The notes under the pieces are model-generated. The model was not told the DNA's origin and made no database searches. It worked only from the letters and a program-made list of their open reading frames with translations. Shown here piece by piece: positions 37,064 to 45,358 of a stretch of 64,000 nucleotides of DNA. A program made the translations under genes and the position numbers. Source of the stretch: an uncultured Bacteroides sp. (GTDB lineage Bacteria > Bacteroidota > Bacteroidia > Bacteroidales > Bacteroidaceae); NCBI GenBank assembly GCA_949294185.1, contig CASFGA010000006.1, positions 62,001 through 126,000 of the forward strand. Reading direction: 5' to 3'. Positions within the stretch are counted from its first letter, which is position 1, and each line of letters begins with the position of its first letter.

Positions 37064-37645
37064 TCAGAACATGTAGGCAAGTGAAATCTGCCACGTGTTA
37101 TTGTCGAAGTTGGTGCGTGTATCTCCGTTCCGCTGCTTTACCATGACACCGGTATCTTTCAGCCCGATGTTATAGTTGGCTCCCACGTGTACATGTCCCA
37201 GAATCTTCAGACCGGCTCCCACATTGAGACTGGTAGAATTCTTGTTGAACTCGCATATATCCTGAAACCATCGGTGTCCCACGTTGAAACCGAACTGCGG
37301 GCCTGCGGCTATATAGGCGCCCAACACGCTGCTGAAGCCGATCGTCCATTTCAGATTGACAGGGATTTCGATGCTTTTCTTGGTGGTGGAACCAGTTTCC
37401 GTATCAATCCCGAACTGATTGTACAAAGCGGAAACATCCACTCCTATCCCCAACAACGGCAGGGTAAACTCTGCCGTCGGACCGATAAAGAAGCCGGTTT
37501 TATTGCTTGAGTTAAATACTTCTTTGGATATGGAAACCTTGGAAACATTTAATCCCCCTTTTACTCCGAATTGGATTTGGGCCTGCGACGGCAAAGCTAT
37601 AAGCAGACATGCCGCAACCATGAGTACTGATAAAATCTTCTTCAT
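37064..37645 (-). CDS. outer-membrane beta-barrel protein, PorT-like
   Basis: This is a small secreted barrel of 193 residues. The start at 37645 gives a signal peptide (KKILSVLMVAACLLIALPSQ, cut after SQA). Next come IQFGVKGGLNVSKVSIS, PTAEFTLPLLGIGVDVSALY and further amphipathic strands to a C-terminal Phe (ISLAYMF). This is the outer-membrane protein beta-barrel family common in Bacteroidetes (PorT/OmpA-like N-domain). Its function is unknown. The frame extends upstream to 37816, but that part crosses the promoter. Confidence 0.85.
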   Translation of the reverse strand: MKKILSVLMVAACLLIALPSQAQIQFGVKGGLNVSKVSISKEVFNSSNKTGFFIGPTAEFTLPLLGIGVDVSALYNQFGIDTETGSTTKKSIEIPVNLKWTIGFSSVLGAYIAAGPQFGFNVGHRWFQDICEFNKNSTSLNVGAGLKILGHVHVGANYNIGLKDTGVMVKQRNGDTRTNFDNNTWQISLAYMF

Positions 37646-37673
37646 ATTAATTTGTTTTATGGTTCGTAGCGGA

Positions 37674-37681
37674 CAAATATA
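37674..37681 (-). promoter_or_regulatory. -7 element of the beta-barrel gene
   Basis: Minus-strand TATATTTG, an exact TAnnTTTG match, 28 nt before the ATG at 37645; it fixes the start choice. Confidence 0.5.
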
Positions 37682-37801
37682 GGCATATTCGCCGAATAAG
37701 ACGAATAATTGGTGAAAAATACTTATAAATGGGTGCGGATGACTGTTTGTGGCTTTATGATTTTTCCTGTACCCGGGGATGCCGGCGGAATGAGAGGCAA
37801 T

Positions 37802-37833
37802 AAAAAAACTCTGCAAGTCTCTCCTTGCAGAGT
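37802..37833 (-). terminator. terminator of the tRNA-Met gene
   Basis: The perfect 10-bp stem ACTCTGCAAG (37808-37817) with CTTGCAGAGT (37824-37833) has a 6-nt loop and is followed on the minus strand by a seven-base T-run. It lies 4 nt from the tRNA 3' end. Confidence 0.9.
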
Positions 37834-37837
37834 TCCG

Positions 37838-37911
37838 TGGGCCAGCCAGGGCTTGAACCTGGGACCTCCAGATTATGAGTCTGTTGCTCTAACCAACTGA
37901 GCTACAAGCCC
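37838..37911 (-). tRNA. tRNA with CAT anticodon, probably elongator tRNA-Met
   Basis: The 74-nt cloverleaf has acceptor GGGCTTG with CTGGCCC (one wobble, one T-T mismatch), D-arm GCTC/GAGC, anticodon loop with CAT, T-arm CCAGG/CCTGG and discriminator A. It has a Watson-Crick G1-C72 pair, unlike a bacterial initiator. tRNA-Ile2 (lysidine-modified CAT) cannot be fully excluded by eye. Confidence 0.9.
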
Positions 37912-37940
37912 GGAATTTCATTGCCTTATGAAATCGAGTG

Positions 37941-37971
37941 CAAAAGTAATGGTTTAGGAGTAAACACGCAA
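37941..37971 (-). promoter_or_regulatory. promoter of the tRNA-Met gene
   Basis: On the minus strand TTG (37971-37969), a 20-nt spacer and TACTTTTG (37948-37941) match the Bacteroides promoter, the same arrangement as for the tRNA-Asn cluster. Confidence 0.65.
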
Positions 37972-38032
37972 CATTTCGGCGGAAAAAATTAATAAAAAAA
38001 ACTAATCACGGCGTATCTTTCAATATATATTG

Positions 38033-38040
38033 TATTTTTG
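38033..38040 (+). promoter_or_regulatory. -7 element of the Ca2+-ATPase promoter
   Basis: TATTTTTG matches TAnnTTTG 24 nt before the ATG at 38064. No TTG at the expected distance. Confidence 0.45.
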
Positions 38041-38063
38041 CGTCGCTAATCTATATTATAATT

Positions 38064-40709
38064 ATGTCACAGAACACGAACAAATCTCATTTGACCGGGC
38101 TTACTGACCGGGAAGTTCTTGAAAGCCGTCAGCGGCATGGGGATAATCTTCTGACACCGCCTAAGCGTCCCTCAATGTGGAAGCTTTATTTGGAGAAGTT
38201 TCAAGACCCGGTTATACGGGTATTGCTTGTTGCGGCGGCCTTTTCTTTAGTCATTTCAATCATTGAGAATGAATATGCCGAGACGATTGGCATCTTCTTT
38301 GCCATTTTTCTGGCTACCGGAATCGGATTTTACTTCGAGTATGATGCGAACAAGAAGTTTGATTTGCTGAACGCCGTCGGCGAAGAAACGCCGGTGACAG
38401 TGCTCCGTAACGGGAAAGTGCATGAGATTCCCCGCAAAGATATAGTAGTGGGCGATATTGTCATCCTGAATACGGGCGAGGAAGTTCCCGCAGACGGAAC
38501 ATTGATAGAGGCCGTATCGCTGCAAGTCAACGAGTCAAGCCTGACAGGAGAGCTGATGGTGAACAAGACGACCGATGAAGCTCATTTTGATGATGAGGCC
38601 ACTTATCCGTCGAATACGGTCATGCGCGGCACTACGATAACTGACGGTCACGGTATGATGGCGGTCGACCGGGTGGGGGATGCTACTGAAATCGGGAAAG
38701 TGGCGCGTCAGTCCACCGAACAGAGCCAGGAACAGACTCCTTTGAATATACAGTTGACGAAGTTGGCCAATTTGATAGGGAAGGTTGGCTTTACCATAGC
38801 CATCCTTACATTCCTTGTCTTTACCGGGAAGGACTTGTATGCCTATTTCACCGCTACGGAAGTAACCGGCTGGCATCAGTGGCTGGAGGTGGCCCGTATC
38901 GTATTGAAATATTTTATGATGGCGGTGACGCTTATCGTTGTTGCTGTTCCCGAGGGACTGCCGATGAGTGTGACGCTGAGTCTTGCCCTTAATATGCGCC
39001 GGATGCTGAAGACAAACAATCTGGTTCGCAAGATGCACGCCTGTGAAACGATGGGTGCTATCACCGTTATCTGTACAGACAAGACCGGAACGCTTACGCA
39101 AAACCTGATGCAGGTCTATGAGGCACAGCTTGACGAGTCGCAGCCAGACTTGATTGCGGAAGGTATCGCCGCCAATTCCACCGCATTCCTGGAGGAGAAA
39201 GGTGAGGGGGAAAAAACTTCTGGCGTAGGGAATCCTACGGAAATAGCTTTGCTGTTGTGGCTGAACAATAAGGGAAAAGATTATATGAAGCTGCGCGAAG
39301 ACGCTAAGGTGGTCAATCAGCTTACCTTTTCAACGGAGCGTAAATATATGGCGACTTTGGTTGACTCTCCGTTGCAGAAGAAGCGCGTGCTTTATGTCAA
39401 GGGGGCTCCTGAGATAGTCATGGGCAAGTGCAATCTGGCGGCGGAGCGGATTCAGCATTATAATGAACAGCTCCTGGCTTACCAGAACAAGGCGATGCGT
39501 ACGCTGGGACTGGCCTATAAGATAATCGGGGACAGTGCTCCGGCTGATTGTGAGGAACTGGTAAACGAAGGCGGCATGACATTTTTGGGCATATTTGCTA
39601 TCAGCGACCCGATTCGTCCGGATGTTCCCGAAGCCGTGAAGAAGTGCCAGTCGGCAGGCATCAGTGTGAAGATTGTGACCGGTGATACTCCGGGTACAGC
39701 TACTGAGATTGCACGGCAGATAGGGCTCTGGCAGCCGGGAGATACCGAACGCAACCGGATAACGGGTGTGGAATTTGCCGCTTTGAGCGATGAAGAGGCG
39801 CTTGAGCGCGTGCTCGACCTGAAAGTGATGAGTCGTGCCCGTCCGATGGACAAGCAGAGACTGGTGCAGTTATTGCAGAAAAAGGGAGCCGTGGTAGCTG
39901 TAACGGGCGACGGCACCAATGATGCGCCGGCCTTGAATCATGCCCAAGTTGGTTTGTCTATGGGCACGGGGACTTCTGTGGCTAAGGAAGCGAGCGACAT
40001 TACCCTGTTGGACGATTCGTTTCATAGCATTGCGACAGCTGTCATGTGGGGACGTTCCCTTTATAAGAATATACAGAGATTCATCGTTTTCCAGTTGACA
40101 ATTAATGTGGTGGCACTGTTGAGCGTGTTGTTAGGTGCTTTCTTCGGGACTTCTTTGCCGCTTACTGTGACCCAGATGCTTTGGGTAAACCTGATAATGG
40201 ATACTTTCGCTGCGATGGCTTTGGCCTCAATCGCTCCCAGTATGGATGTGATGAACGAGAAGCCGCGCAAGCGCACGGATTTCATTATCACACCATCGAT
40301 GCGCAATAATATATTTGGTGTAGGACTGGGATTCCTTGTCATATTGATGGGTATTCTGGTATACTTCAAGAATTTGCCCGACGGTCTGCTGCCGGATGGT
40401 GAGATGAATGTGCACTATCTGACGGTATTCTTCACGATTTTTGTCATGCTTCAGTTCTGGAATCTCTTTAATGCGAGCGTTTTTGGTACGAACCATTCTA
40501 TTTTCAGAGATGCCAGCCATGCGTTGGGAATGCTGAGTGTCGCTCTGATTATCCTGGTCGGACAGATTATTATCGTGACTTTCGGAGGGAAAGTGTTTCG
40601 CACCGAGCCGCTTCCTTTGATGGAATGGCTCTATATTATCGGCGGAACTTCATTTGTGCTTTGGGTAGGTGAAATATGGAGAGGTGTCAAGCGGTTGGGC
40701 CGGCGGTAA
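38064..40709 (+). CDS. calcium-translocating P-type ATPase, PMCA type
   Basis: This P2B-type ATPase of 881 residues exports Ca2+ across the inner membrane. The order is N-terminal cation-ATPase domain with REVLESRQRHGDN, A-domain with VNESSLTGE near 160, and helix 4 with the Ca2+-binding stretch VVAVPEGLPMSVTLSLALN near 295. The phosphorylated Asp339 is in CTDKTGTLTQN, the nucleotide site includes KGAPE near 448, and VTGDGTNDAPAL is near 612. Six C-terminal helices carry WVNLIMDTFAAMALA. ribF follows 39 nt downstream and may share the transcript. Confidence 0.95.
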   Translation: MSQNTNKSHLTGLTDREVLESRQRHGDNLLTPPKRPSMWKLYLEKFQDPVIRVLLVAAAFSLVISIIENEYAETIGIFFAIFLATGIGFYFEYDANKKFDLLNAVGEETPVTVLRNGKVHEIPRKDIVVGDIVILNTGEEVPADGTLIEAVSLQVNESSLTGELMVNKTTDEAHFDDEATYPSNTVMRGTTITDGHGMMAVDRVGDATEIGKVARQSTEQSQEQTPLNIQLTKLANLIGKVGFTIAILTFLVFTGKDLYAYFTATEVTGWHQWLEVARIVLKYFMMAVTLIVVAVPEGLPMSVTLSLALNMRRMLKTNNLVRKMHACETMGAITVICTDKTGTLTQNLMQVYEAQLDESQPDLIAEGIAANSTAFLEEKGEGEKTSGVGNPTEIALLLWLNNKGKDYMKLREDAKVVNQLTFSTERKYMATLVDSPLQKKRVLYVKGAPEIVMGKCNLAAERIQHYNEQLLAYQNKAMRTLGLAYKIIGDSAPADCEELVNEGGMTFLGIFAISDPIRPDVPEAVKKCQSAGISVKIVTGDTPGTATEIARQIGLWQPGDTERNRITGVEFAALSDEEALERVLDLKVMSRARPMDKQRLVQLLQKKGAVVAVTGDGTNDAPALNHAQVGLSMGTGTSVAKEASDITLLDDSFHSIATAVMWGRSLYKNIQRFIVFQLTINVVALLSVLLGAFFGTSLPLTVTQMLWVNLIMDTFAAMALASIAPSMDVMNEKPRKRTDFIITPSMRNNIFGVGLGFLVILMGILVYFKNLPDGLLPDGEMNVHYLTVFFTIFVMLQFWNLFNASVFGTNHSIFRDASHALGMLSVALIILVGQIIIVTFGGKVFRTEPLPLMEWLYIIGGTSFVLWVGEIWRGVKRLGRR

Positions 40710-40748
40710 GAAAGAGGTGTTGACTGTTGACATTCCGGTTTGTTGGGT

Positions 40749-41696
40749 ATGGAAATAATAACGGGTGATATACAATGTTCTCTTCCCCCTTGTGTGGCGA
40801 CCATCGGATGCTTTGATGGAGTTCACCGGGGGCATCGGTATCTGGTTCGTCAGGTATGCAGGGAAGGAGCGGCATGCGGGATGCGCACTGCGCTGATTAC
40901 TTTCCCCGTGCATCCGCGTCAGGTCATGCGGAGCGATTATCAGCCCCGTCTGCTTTCCTGCCTGCCTCAAAAGGAGGCGCTGATACGCTCATTGGAGATG
41001 GATTATTGCATCATGCTGCCTTTTACCCACGAGCTTTCTCTCCTTTCTGCCCGTGAATTCATGCAGTTGTTGCGCGATCGTTTCAATGTCCGGATACTGG
41101 TAATCGGCTACGACCACCGTTTCGGACATAACCGGTGCGAGGGGCTGAGCGATTATTGCCGGTATGGAACGGAACTGGGCATGAAGGTCATCCGGGCGGA
41201 TGCATTGGTTGAAAACGGGGTTTCGGTCAGTTCGTCGATCATCCGCAGCCTGTTGGAAGAAGGAAAGATAGAGGATGCAAATCATTTTTTAGGCTATCGC
41301 TATTATCTGGACGGCGTGGTGGTGAACGGTTTTCGGATGGGGCGTAAGATGGGATTCCCTACTGCAAATCTGAAGCCGTCTTGTCCCGACAAGCTGATTC
41401 CCGCCGAGGGCGTGTATGCCGTCTATGCATATATCGGCGGAATACGCTATGCCGGAATGCTGAACATCGGATGCCGCCCGACTTTTGACAACGGATCGGA
41501 ACGCAGTATCGAGGTGAATATCTTTGACTTCTCAGGAGACATTTATAATGAAAAGATGAGGATAGAGTTCGTTCATTATGTGCGTAAGGAAATCAAGTTC
41601 GGGAGTATTGTGGATTTGACGGCTCAAATAGAGAAAGACAAGGAAACCATTATCCAATTACTACAATATAAAAGTTATGGGAAAGAAGAGCATTAA
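40749..41696 (+). CDS. ribF: bifunctional riboflavin kinase / FAD synthetase
   Basis: This enzyme converts riboflavin to FMN and FMN to FAD. The N-terminal adenylyltransferase domain shows CVATIGCFDGVHRGHRYLV (about 15-33) and the substrate loop VIGYDHRFGHNRCEG. SVSSSIIRSLLEEGKIEDAN marks the domain junction. The C-terminal kinase domain has GRKMGFPTANLKP near 200 and the catalytic-Glu region ERSIEVNIFDFSGDIYNE. The ATG at 40749 is chosen over an in-frame TTG at 40740, giving 315 residues. It overlaps the next gene by 20 bp. Confidence 0.96.
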   Translation: MEIITGDIQCSLPPCVATIGCFDGVHRGHRYLVRQVCREGAACGMRTALITFPVHPRQVMRSDYQPRLLSCLPQKEALIRSLEMDYCIMLPFTHELSLLSAREFMQLLRDRFNVRILVIGYDHRFGHNRCEGLSDYCRYGTELGMKVIRADALVENGVSVSSSIIRSLLEEGKIEDANHFLGYRYYLDGVVVNGFRMGRKMGFPTANLKPSCPDKLIPAEGVYAVYAYIGGIRYAGMLNIGCRPTFDNGSERSIEVNIFDFSGDIYNEKMRIEFVHYVRKEIKFGSIVDLTAQIEKDKETIIQLLQYKSYGKEEH

Positions 41697-42087
41697 CAGC
41701 AACAAGCAGTTCATGATAGGCAACGGAATACTGGCTTTCGGCGTATTTTTCATAGTCTGTCTGTTTTTGTATCTGGGCTTTCGGGGGCAGTCGAAAGACC
41801 CTCAGCAGAAGCAGGTCTTTGAAGGAATTTATACCATCGAATTGGCAGACAGTTTTGTCGGCGACAGCCTGTCGGTTTATATCAATGACAGTTTGCTGCT
41901 GAACCGGATGGTAGGAAATTCTGCCATTAAGTTTCAGGTGGAACGGTTTGCAGAAGAAAGTATGCTGATGGTGGTGGACAATCGGACGGAAAATGTCACG
42001 CCGTTTAATCTGAACCCGGAAGGAAGCCGTATATTTGTGTCAAAACGAAACGGGAAGGTGTTCATCGAAGAGGAAGAAAAGCCCTGA
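41677..42087 (+). CDS. small single-pass membrane protein of unknown function
   Basis: This 136-residue protein has a basic N-terminus (GKKSINSNKQ), one membrane segment (about 15-34, GILAFGVFFIVCLFLYLGF) and a mostly beta extracytoplasmic part. The beta part includes FEGIYTIELADSFVGDSLSV and ends RNGKVFIEEEEKP. It overlaps ribF by 20 bp, so translation is coupled. No known domain was recognised. Its length and open frame with natural codon use make it a real gene, followed by array F. Confidence 0.7.
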   Translation: MGKKSINSNKQFMIGNGILAFGVFFIVCLFLYLGFRGQSKDPQQKQVFEGIYTIELADSFVGDSLSVYINDSLLLNRMVGNSAIKFQVERFAEESMLMVVDNRTENVTPFNLNPEGSRIFVSKRNGKVFIEEEEKP

Positions 42088-42094
42088 ACGGGCA

Positions 42095-42182
42095 TTCCAT
42101 GCGGATGGAAAAGTCTTTTCACTGCGGTGAAACGGCTTTATCATGCAGGTGAAAATCCCTTTTCTCCTGCATGGCGGAAGTC
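42095..42182. repeat. 22-nt-step hairpin array F (4 units, best example)
   Basis: Units start at 42095, 42117, 42139 and 42161 with no drift: TTCCAT-GCGG-ATGGAA-AAGTCT, TTTCAC-TGCG-GTGAAA-CGGCTT, TATCAT-GCAG-GTGAAA-ATCCCT, TTTCTC-CTGC-ATGGCG-GAAGTC. Units 3 and 4 pair with each other to give a larger hairpin, CATGCAGG (42142-42149) with CCTGCATG (42166-42173) plus GAAAA/TTTTC. It starts 8 nt after a stop codon and lacks a T-run. Confidence 0.65.
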
Positions 42183-42243
42183 GGGTTCTGAAACAAGTTT
42201 AAATAATCCTCTTCCAAACGCAGATAATTACAAGACAAATTCG

Positions 42244-42251
42244 TATTTTTG
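42244..42251 (+). promoter_or_regulatory. -7 element of the rpoN promoter
   Basis: TATTTTTG matches TAnnTTTG 23 nt before the ATG at 42274. No -33 TTG. Confidence 0.45.
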
Positions 42252-42273
42252 TCTCATTAAAGAAACGTAACGT

Positions 42274-43749
42274 ATGTCACAAAGTTCACGTCAGGTACAG
42301 ACACAGGCGCAGCAGCAGGTGCAAACCCTGTCGCCCCAACAGATCTTGGTAGTAAAATTACTGGAGCTTCCCACCGTTGAGTTAGAGGAACGCGTCCGGG
42401 CTGAGCTGTTGGACAATCCGGCTTTGGAGGAAGGAAAAGATTCTTCGGCCGCGGAAGAAACGGACGAGGATTATGTCGCCGACCAGGATGGAGAGCGGAA
42501 TACGGACGATGGGGAGGACATATCGCTTGGAGATTACCGTACGGAAGATGACATTCCCGACTACAAACTTCAGGAAAACAACCGGTCGAAAGAAGACAAG
42601 CCCGAGGAGATTCCCTTTTCCGACAGTGTCTCGTTTTATGAGACATTGAGGGAACAGCTCGATATGCAGCAGCTTACTCCCGATGAGAAAAGGTTGGGAG
42701 AATATCTTATCGGTTCGCTGGACGACGACGGATTGTTGAGAAAAAGTACGGAGGCGCTTGTCGACGAACTGGCGATATACCAGGGAATGGATGTTTCACC
42801 CCGGCAGCTGGAGCACGTGTTGTCGGTAATCCAGGATTTTGATCCGGCCGGAATCGGTGCGCGCAGCTTGCAGGAATGTCTTCTTCTGCAAATCAAACGG
42901 AAAGAGAACTCTCCCTTGAAGCAGATAGAGTATGACATTATCAGCAAATGCTGCGATGAGTTTACTCGGAAGAACAAGGAAAAAATTATCCAGAAGTTGG
43001 GTATCACAGAAGAACAATATGATCAGGCCGCAGCCGAGCTGATAAAATTGAATCCGCGTCCGGGCAGTTCGTTGGGCGAGACTATTGGGAAAAATCTGCA
43101 GCAGATAGTTCCGGATTTCATTGTGGAGACGGAAGACGACGGCACCATCAGCTTGAGTCTGAACAACCGTAATGTTCCGGAGCTGCGTTTGAGCCGTGAA
43201 TTTACGGAAATGCTCGATGAGCACACGCGTAATCGCGCCAATCAAAGCAAGGAGTCAAAGGATGCACTGATGTTTTTGAAGCAGAAGGTTGATGCGGCGC
43301 AAGGCTTTATCAATGCCGTGAAGCAGCGTCAGCAGACCTTGCTCAGCACGATGCAGGCCATCATCGACTTGCAGCGCCCGTTTTTTCAGGAGGGAGACGA
43401 ATCTTTGCTCCGGCCGATGATTCTGAAGGATGTGGCCGAGCGTGCGCGACTGGATATCTCGACGGTTTCCCGCGTGAGCAACAGCAAATATGTGCAGACC
43501 AATTATGGCATTTATTCCTTGAAGTTTTTCTTCAGTGACGGTTATACGACTGAAAACGGTGAGGAACTTTCCGTCCGCGAAATAAGGCGTATCCTGAAAG
43601 AATGCGTTGATTCGGAAGACAAGGCCAAGCCTTATACAGACGATGAACTGGCCGACATGCTGAAAGAAAAGGGCTATCCGATAGCCCGGCGCACGGTAGC
43701 CAAGTATCGGCAGCAGTTAAATATACCGGTAGCACGGTTGAGGAGGTAA
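42274..43749 (+). CDS. rpoN: RNA polymerase sigma-54 factor
   Basis: This alternative sigma factor recognises -24/-12 promoters and needs an AAA+ activator. Of its 491 residues, region I at the N-terminus is glutamine-rich (QTQAQQQVQTLSPQQ). An acidic region II (about 60-120) follows, then the core-binding domain, and a DNA-binding domain with ISTVSRVSNSKYVQTNYGIY near 395. The RpoN box is at the C-terminus (ARRTVAKYR). The Shine-Dalgarno of the next gene (AGGAGG, 43741-43746) lies in its last codons. No activator gene is present in the window. Confidence 0.97.
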   Translation: MSQSSRQVQTQAQQQVQTLSPQQILVVKLLELPTVELEERVRAELLDNPALEEGKDSSAAEETDEDYVADQDGERNTDDGEDISLGDYRTEDDIPDYKLQENNRSKEDKPEEIPFSDSVSFYETLREQLDMQQLTPDEKRLGEYLIGSLDDDGLLRKSTEALVDELAIYQGMDVSPRQLEHVLSVIQDFDPAGIGARSLQECLLLQIKRKENSPLKQIEYDIISKCCDEFTRKNKEKIIQKLGITEEQYDQAAAELIKLNPRPGSSLGETIGKNLQQIVPDFIVETEDDGTISLSLNNRNVPELRLSREFTEMLDEHTRNRANQSKESKDALMFLKQKVDAAQGFINAVKQRQQTLLSTMQAIIDLQRPFFQEGDESLLRPMILKDVAERARLDISTVSRVSNSKYVQTNYGIYSLKFFFSDGYTTENGEELSVREIRRILKECVDSEDKAKPYTDDELADMLKEKGYPIARRTVAKYRQQLNIPVARLRR

Positions 43750-43750
43750 T

Positions 43751-44431
43751 ATGGAAAGTACGAACATCCCTGATCAGCTGACTTATCACGAGCCGGAGCC
43801 GGATTCCCGCAACGAGCGTCCCGATGCTCTTTTTGTTGCGGCACGTATCATTTCAATGGTATTCACGCCGTTTATGGTTCCGTTTGTCGCATTCTGTCTG
43901 CTGTTTCTCTTTACTTATCTGCGCATTATGCCCTGGGGCTATAAGATTACGGTGCTTGCCTTGGTTTATTGCTTTACCATCCTGCTGCCGATGCTGGGCA
44001 TCTATCTGTTTCAAAAGATCAACGGATGGGGAGTCCGTGAATTGGGGCATCGGGAAAAGCGTTTCATTCCTTATGGCCTGACCATCCTCAGCTATATGGC
44101 GTGCTTGCTCACGATGTACCGCATTCATCTGCCCCGTTACATGAGTGGCATTATCGTTGCCACCTTGATGTGTATGGTGTTGTGTACTGCCATCAACACG
44201 AAATGGAAAGTCAGTACACACATGGCGAGCAGCGGTCTGATGGTTGGAGGGCTGTTGTCCTACAGTTTGATATTTCAATTCAATCCGGTTGACTGGCTTT
44301 GTTTTTTCATTCTGCTGGCAGGAATGCTTGGCTCTGCTCGTATAATAGTTCGTCAGCATTCGTTGAATGAGGTCGCATGCGGCTTTCTGGCCGGATTGCT
44401 TTGTGGAGTCGTCGGAATTTTGTTTATTTGA
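43751..44431 (+). CDS. PAP2-like integral membrane protein
   Basis: This 226-residue protein has about six membrane segments. Helix starts include IISMVFTPFMVPFVAFCLLF, ITVLALVYCFTILLPMLGIY and VDWLCFFILLAGMLGSA. The C-terminal half has KVSTHMASSG and SARIIVRQHSLNEVACGFLAG, resembling motifs C2 and C3 of PAP2 phosphatases. The first-motif lysine/arginine pattern is not obvious, so catalytic activity on lipid phosphates (for example undecaprenyl diphosphate) is uncertain. It starts 1 nt after the rpoN stop. Confidence 0.75.
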   Translation: MESTNIPDQLTYHEPEPDSRNERPDALFVAARIISMVFTPFMVPFVAFCLLFLFTYLRIMPWGYKITVLALVYCFTILLPMLGIYLFQKINGWGVRELGHREKRFIPYGLTILSYMACLLTMYRIHLPRYMSGIIVATLMCMVLCTAINTKWKVSTHMASSGLMVGGLLSYSLIFQFNPVDWLCFFILLAGMLGSARIIVRQHSLNEVACGFLAGLLCGVVGILFI

Positions 44432-44461
44432 AAAATGGTTTAACCCTTAAAATATAAGATT

Positions 44462-44842
44462 ATGAATTTCCCAACTAATGTAAAGTACACCAACGAACAT
44501 GAATGGATTCGGTTGGAAGGAGAAGAAGCTTATGTCGGAATTACTGATTATGCACAGGAACAATTAGGTGATATCGTATTCGTAGACATCGCGACCGAAG
44601 GTGAAACACTCGAAAAGGGTGAGGTATTCGGAACGATTGAAGTGGTGAAAACTGTTTCCGACCTGTTCCTGCCTGTCGGGGGAGAAGTATTGGAAGTAAA
44701 TCCGGCACTGGAGGAACATCCGGAATTGGTTAATCAAGACCCTTATGGTGAAGGGTGGTTGGTTCGTATTCGTCCGACAGAAATCGGAGAATTGGATGAT
44801 CTGCTGGATGCCGAGTCATATAAACAAATTATTAATGAATAA
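44462..44842 (+). CDS. gcvH: glycine cleavage system H protein
   Basis: This lipoyl carrier shuttles the aminomethyl group in glycine cleavage. Of its 126 residues, FPTNVKYTNEHEWIRLEG is the standard start, YAQEQLGDIVFVDIATEG follows, and the lipoylated lysine is in TIEVVKTVSDLFLPVGG near 64. ALEEHPELVNQDPYGEGWL is the typical C-terminal motif. purE starts 6 nt downstream. The other glycine-cleavage genes are not in the window. Confidence 0.97.
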   Translation: MNFPTNVKYTNEHEWIRLEGEEAYVGITDYAQEQLGDIVFVDIATEGETLEKGEVFGTIEVVKTVSDLFLPVGGEVLEVNPALEEHPELVNQDPYGEGWLVRIRPTEIGELDDLLDAESYKQIINE

Positions 44843-44848
44843 GCAAAT

Positions 44849-45358
44849 ATGAAACCTGTTGTAAGTATTATTATGGGCAGCACGTCCGATCTCCCGGTGA
44901 TGGATAAGGCGGCGAAGCTGCTCGACGAAATGCAAGTTCCGTTTGAAATGAATGCGCTTTCGGCTCATCGTACTCCCGCCGAAGTTGAAGCCTTTGCAAA
45001 AGGTGCGGCTGATAGGGGCATAAAAGTCATTATAGCCGCGGCAGGCATGGCTGCCGCACTGCCGGGAGTGATTGCTGCCAATACCACACTGCCGGTTATA
45101 GGCGTTCCGGTGAAGGGTTCGGTACTGGATGGAGTAGACGCTCTCTATTCCATAATCCAGATGCCACCGGGTATTCCCGTGGCTACTGTGGCAATCAACG
45201 GAGCGATGAATGCGGCCATTCTTGCCGTTCAGATATTGTCTTTGGCCGATGCGGAACTGGCACAAAAGTTCGCTGCCTATAAGGAAGGTCTGAAGAATAA
45301 GATTGTAAAGGCGAACGAAGAATTGAAGGAAGTCAAATATGCTTACAAGACAAATTGA
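44849..45358 (+). CDS. purE: N5-carboxyaminoimidazole ribonucleotide mutase
   Basis: This enzyme rearranges N5-CAIR to CAIR in purine synthesis. Of its 169 residues, VSIIMGSTSDLPVMDKAA (class I start), ALSAHRTPAEVEAFAKGA with the catalytic His near 42, and IAAAGMAAALPGVIAA are all present. VPVKGSVLDGVDALYSIIQM and GIPVATVAINGAMNAAILA complete the fold. It lies 6 nt after gcvH, and its TGA shares one base with the ATG of ispG. Confidence 0.97.
   Translation: MKPVVSIIMGSTSDLPVMDKAAKLLDEMQVPFEMNALSAHRTPAEVEAFAKGAADRGIKVIIAAAGMAAALPGVIAANTTLPVIGVPVKGSVLDGVDALYSIIQMPPGIPVATVAINGAMNAAILAVQILSLADAELAQKFAAYKEGLKNKIVKANEELKEVKYAYKTN

Noticed and set aside
42095..42182. 22-nt arrays as CRISPR
   Set aside because: Units have no constant repeat with unique 30-nt spacers, there are no cas genes, and the period is too short.
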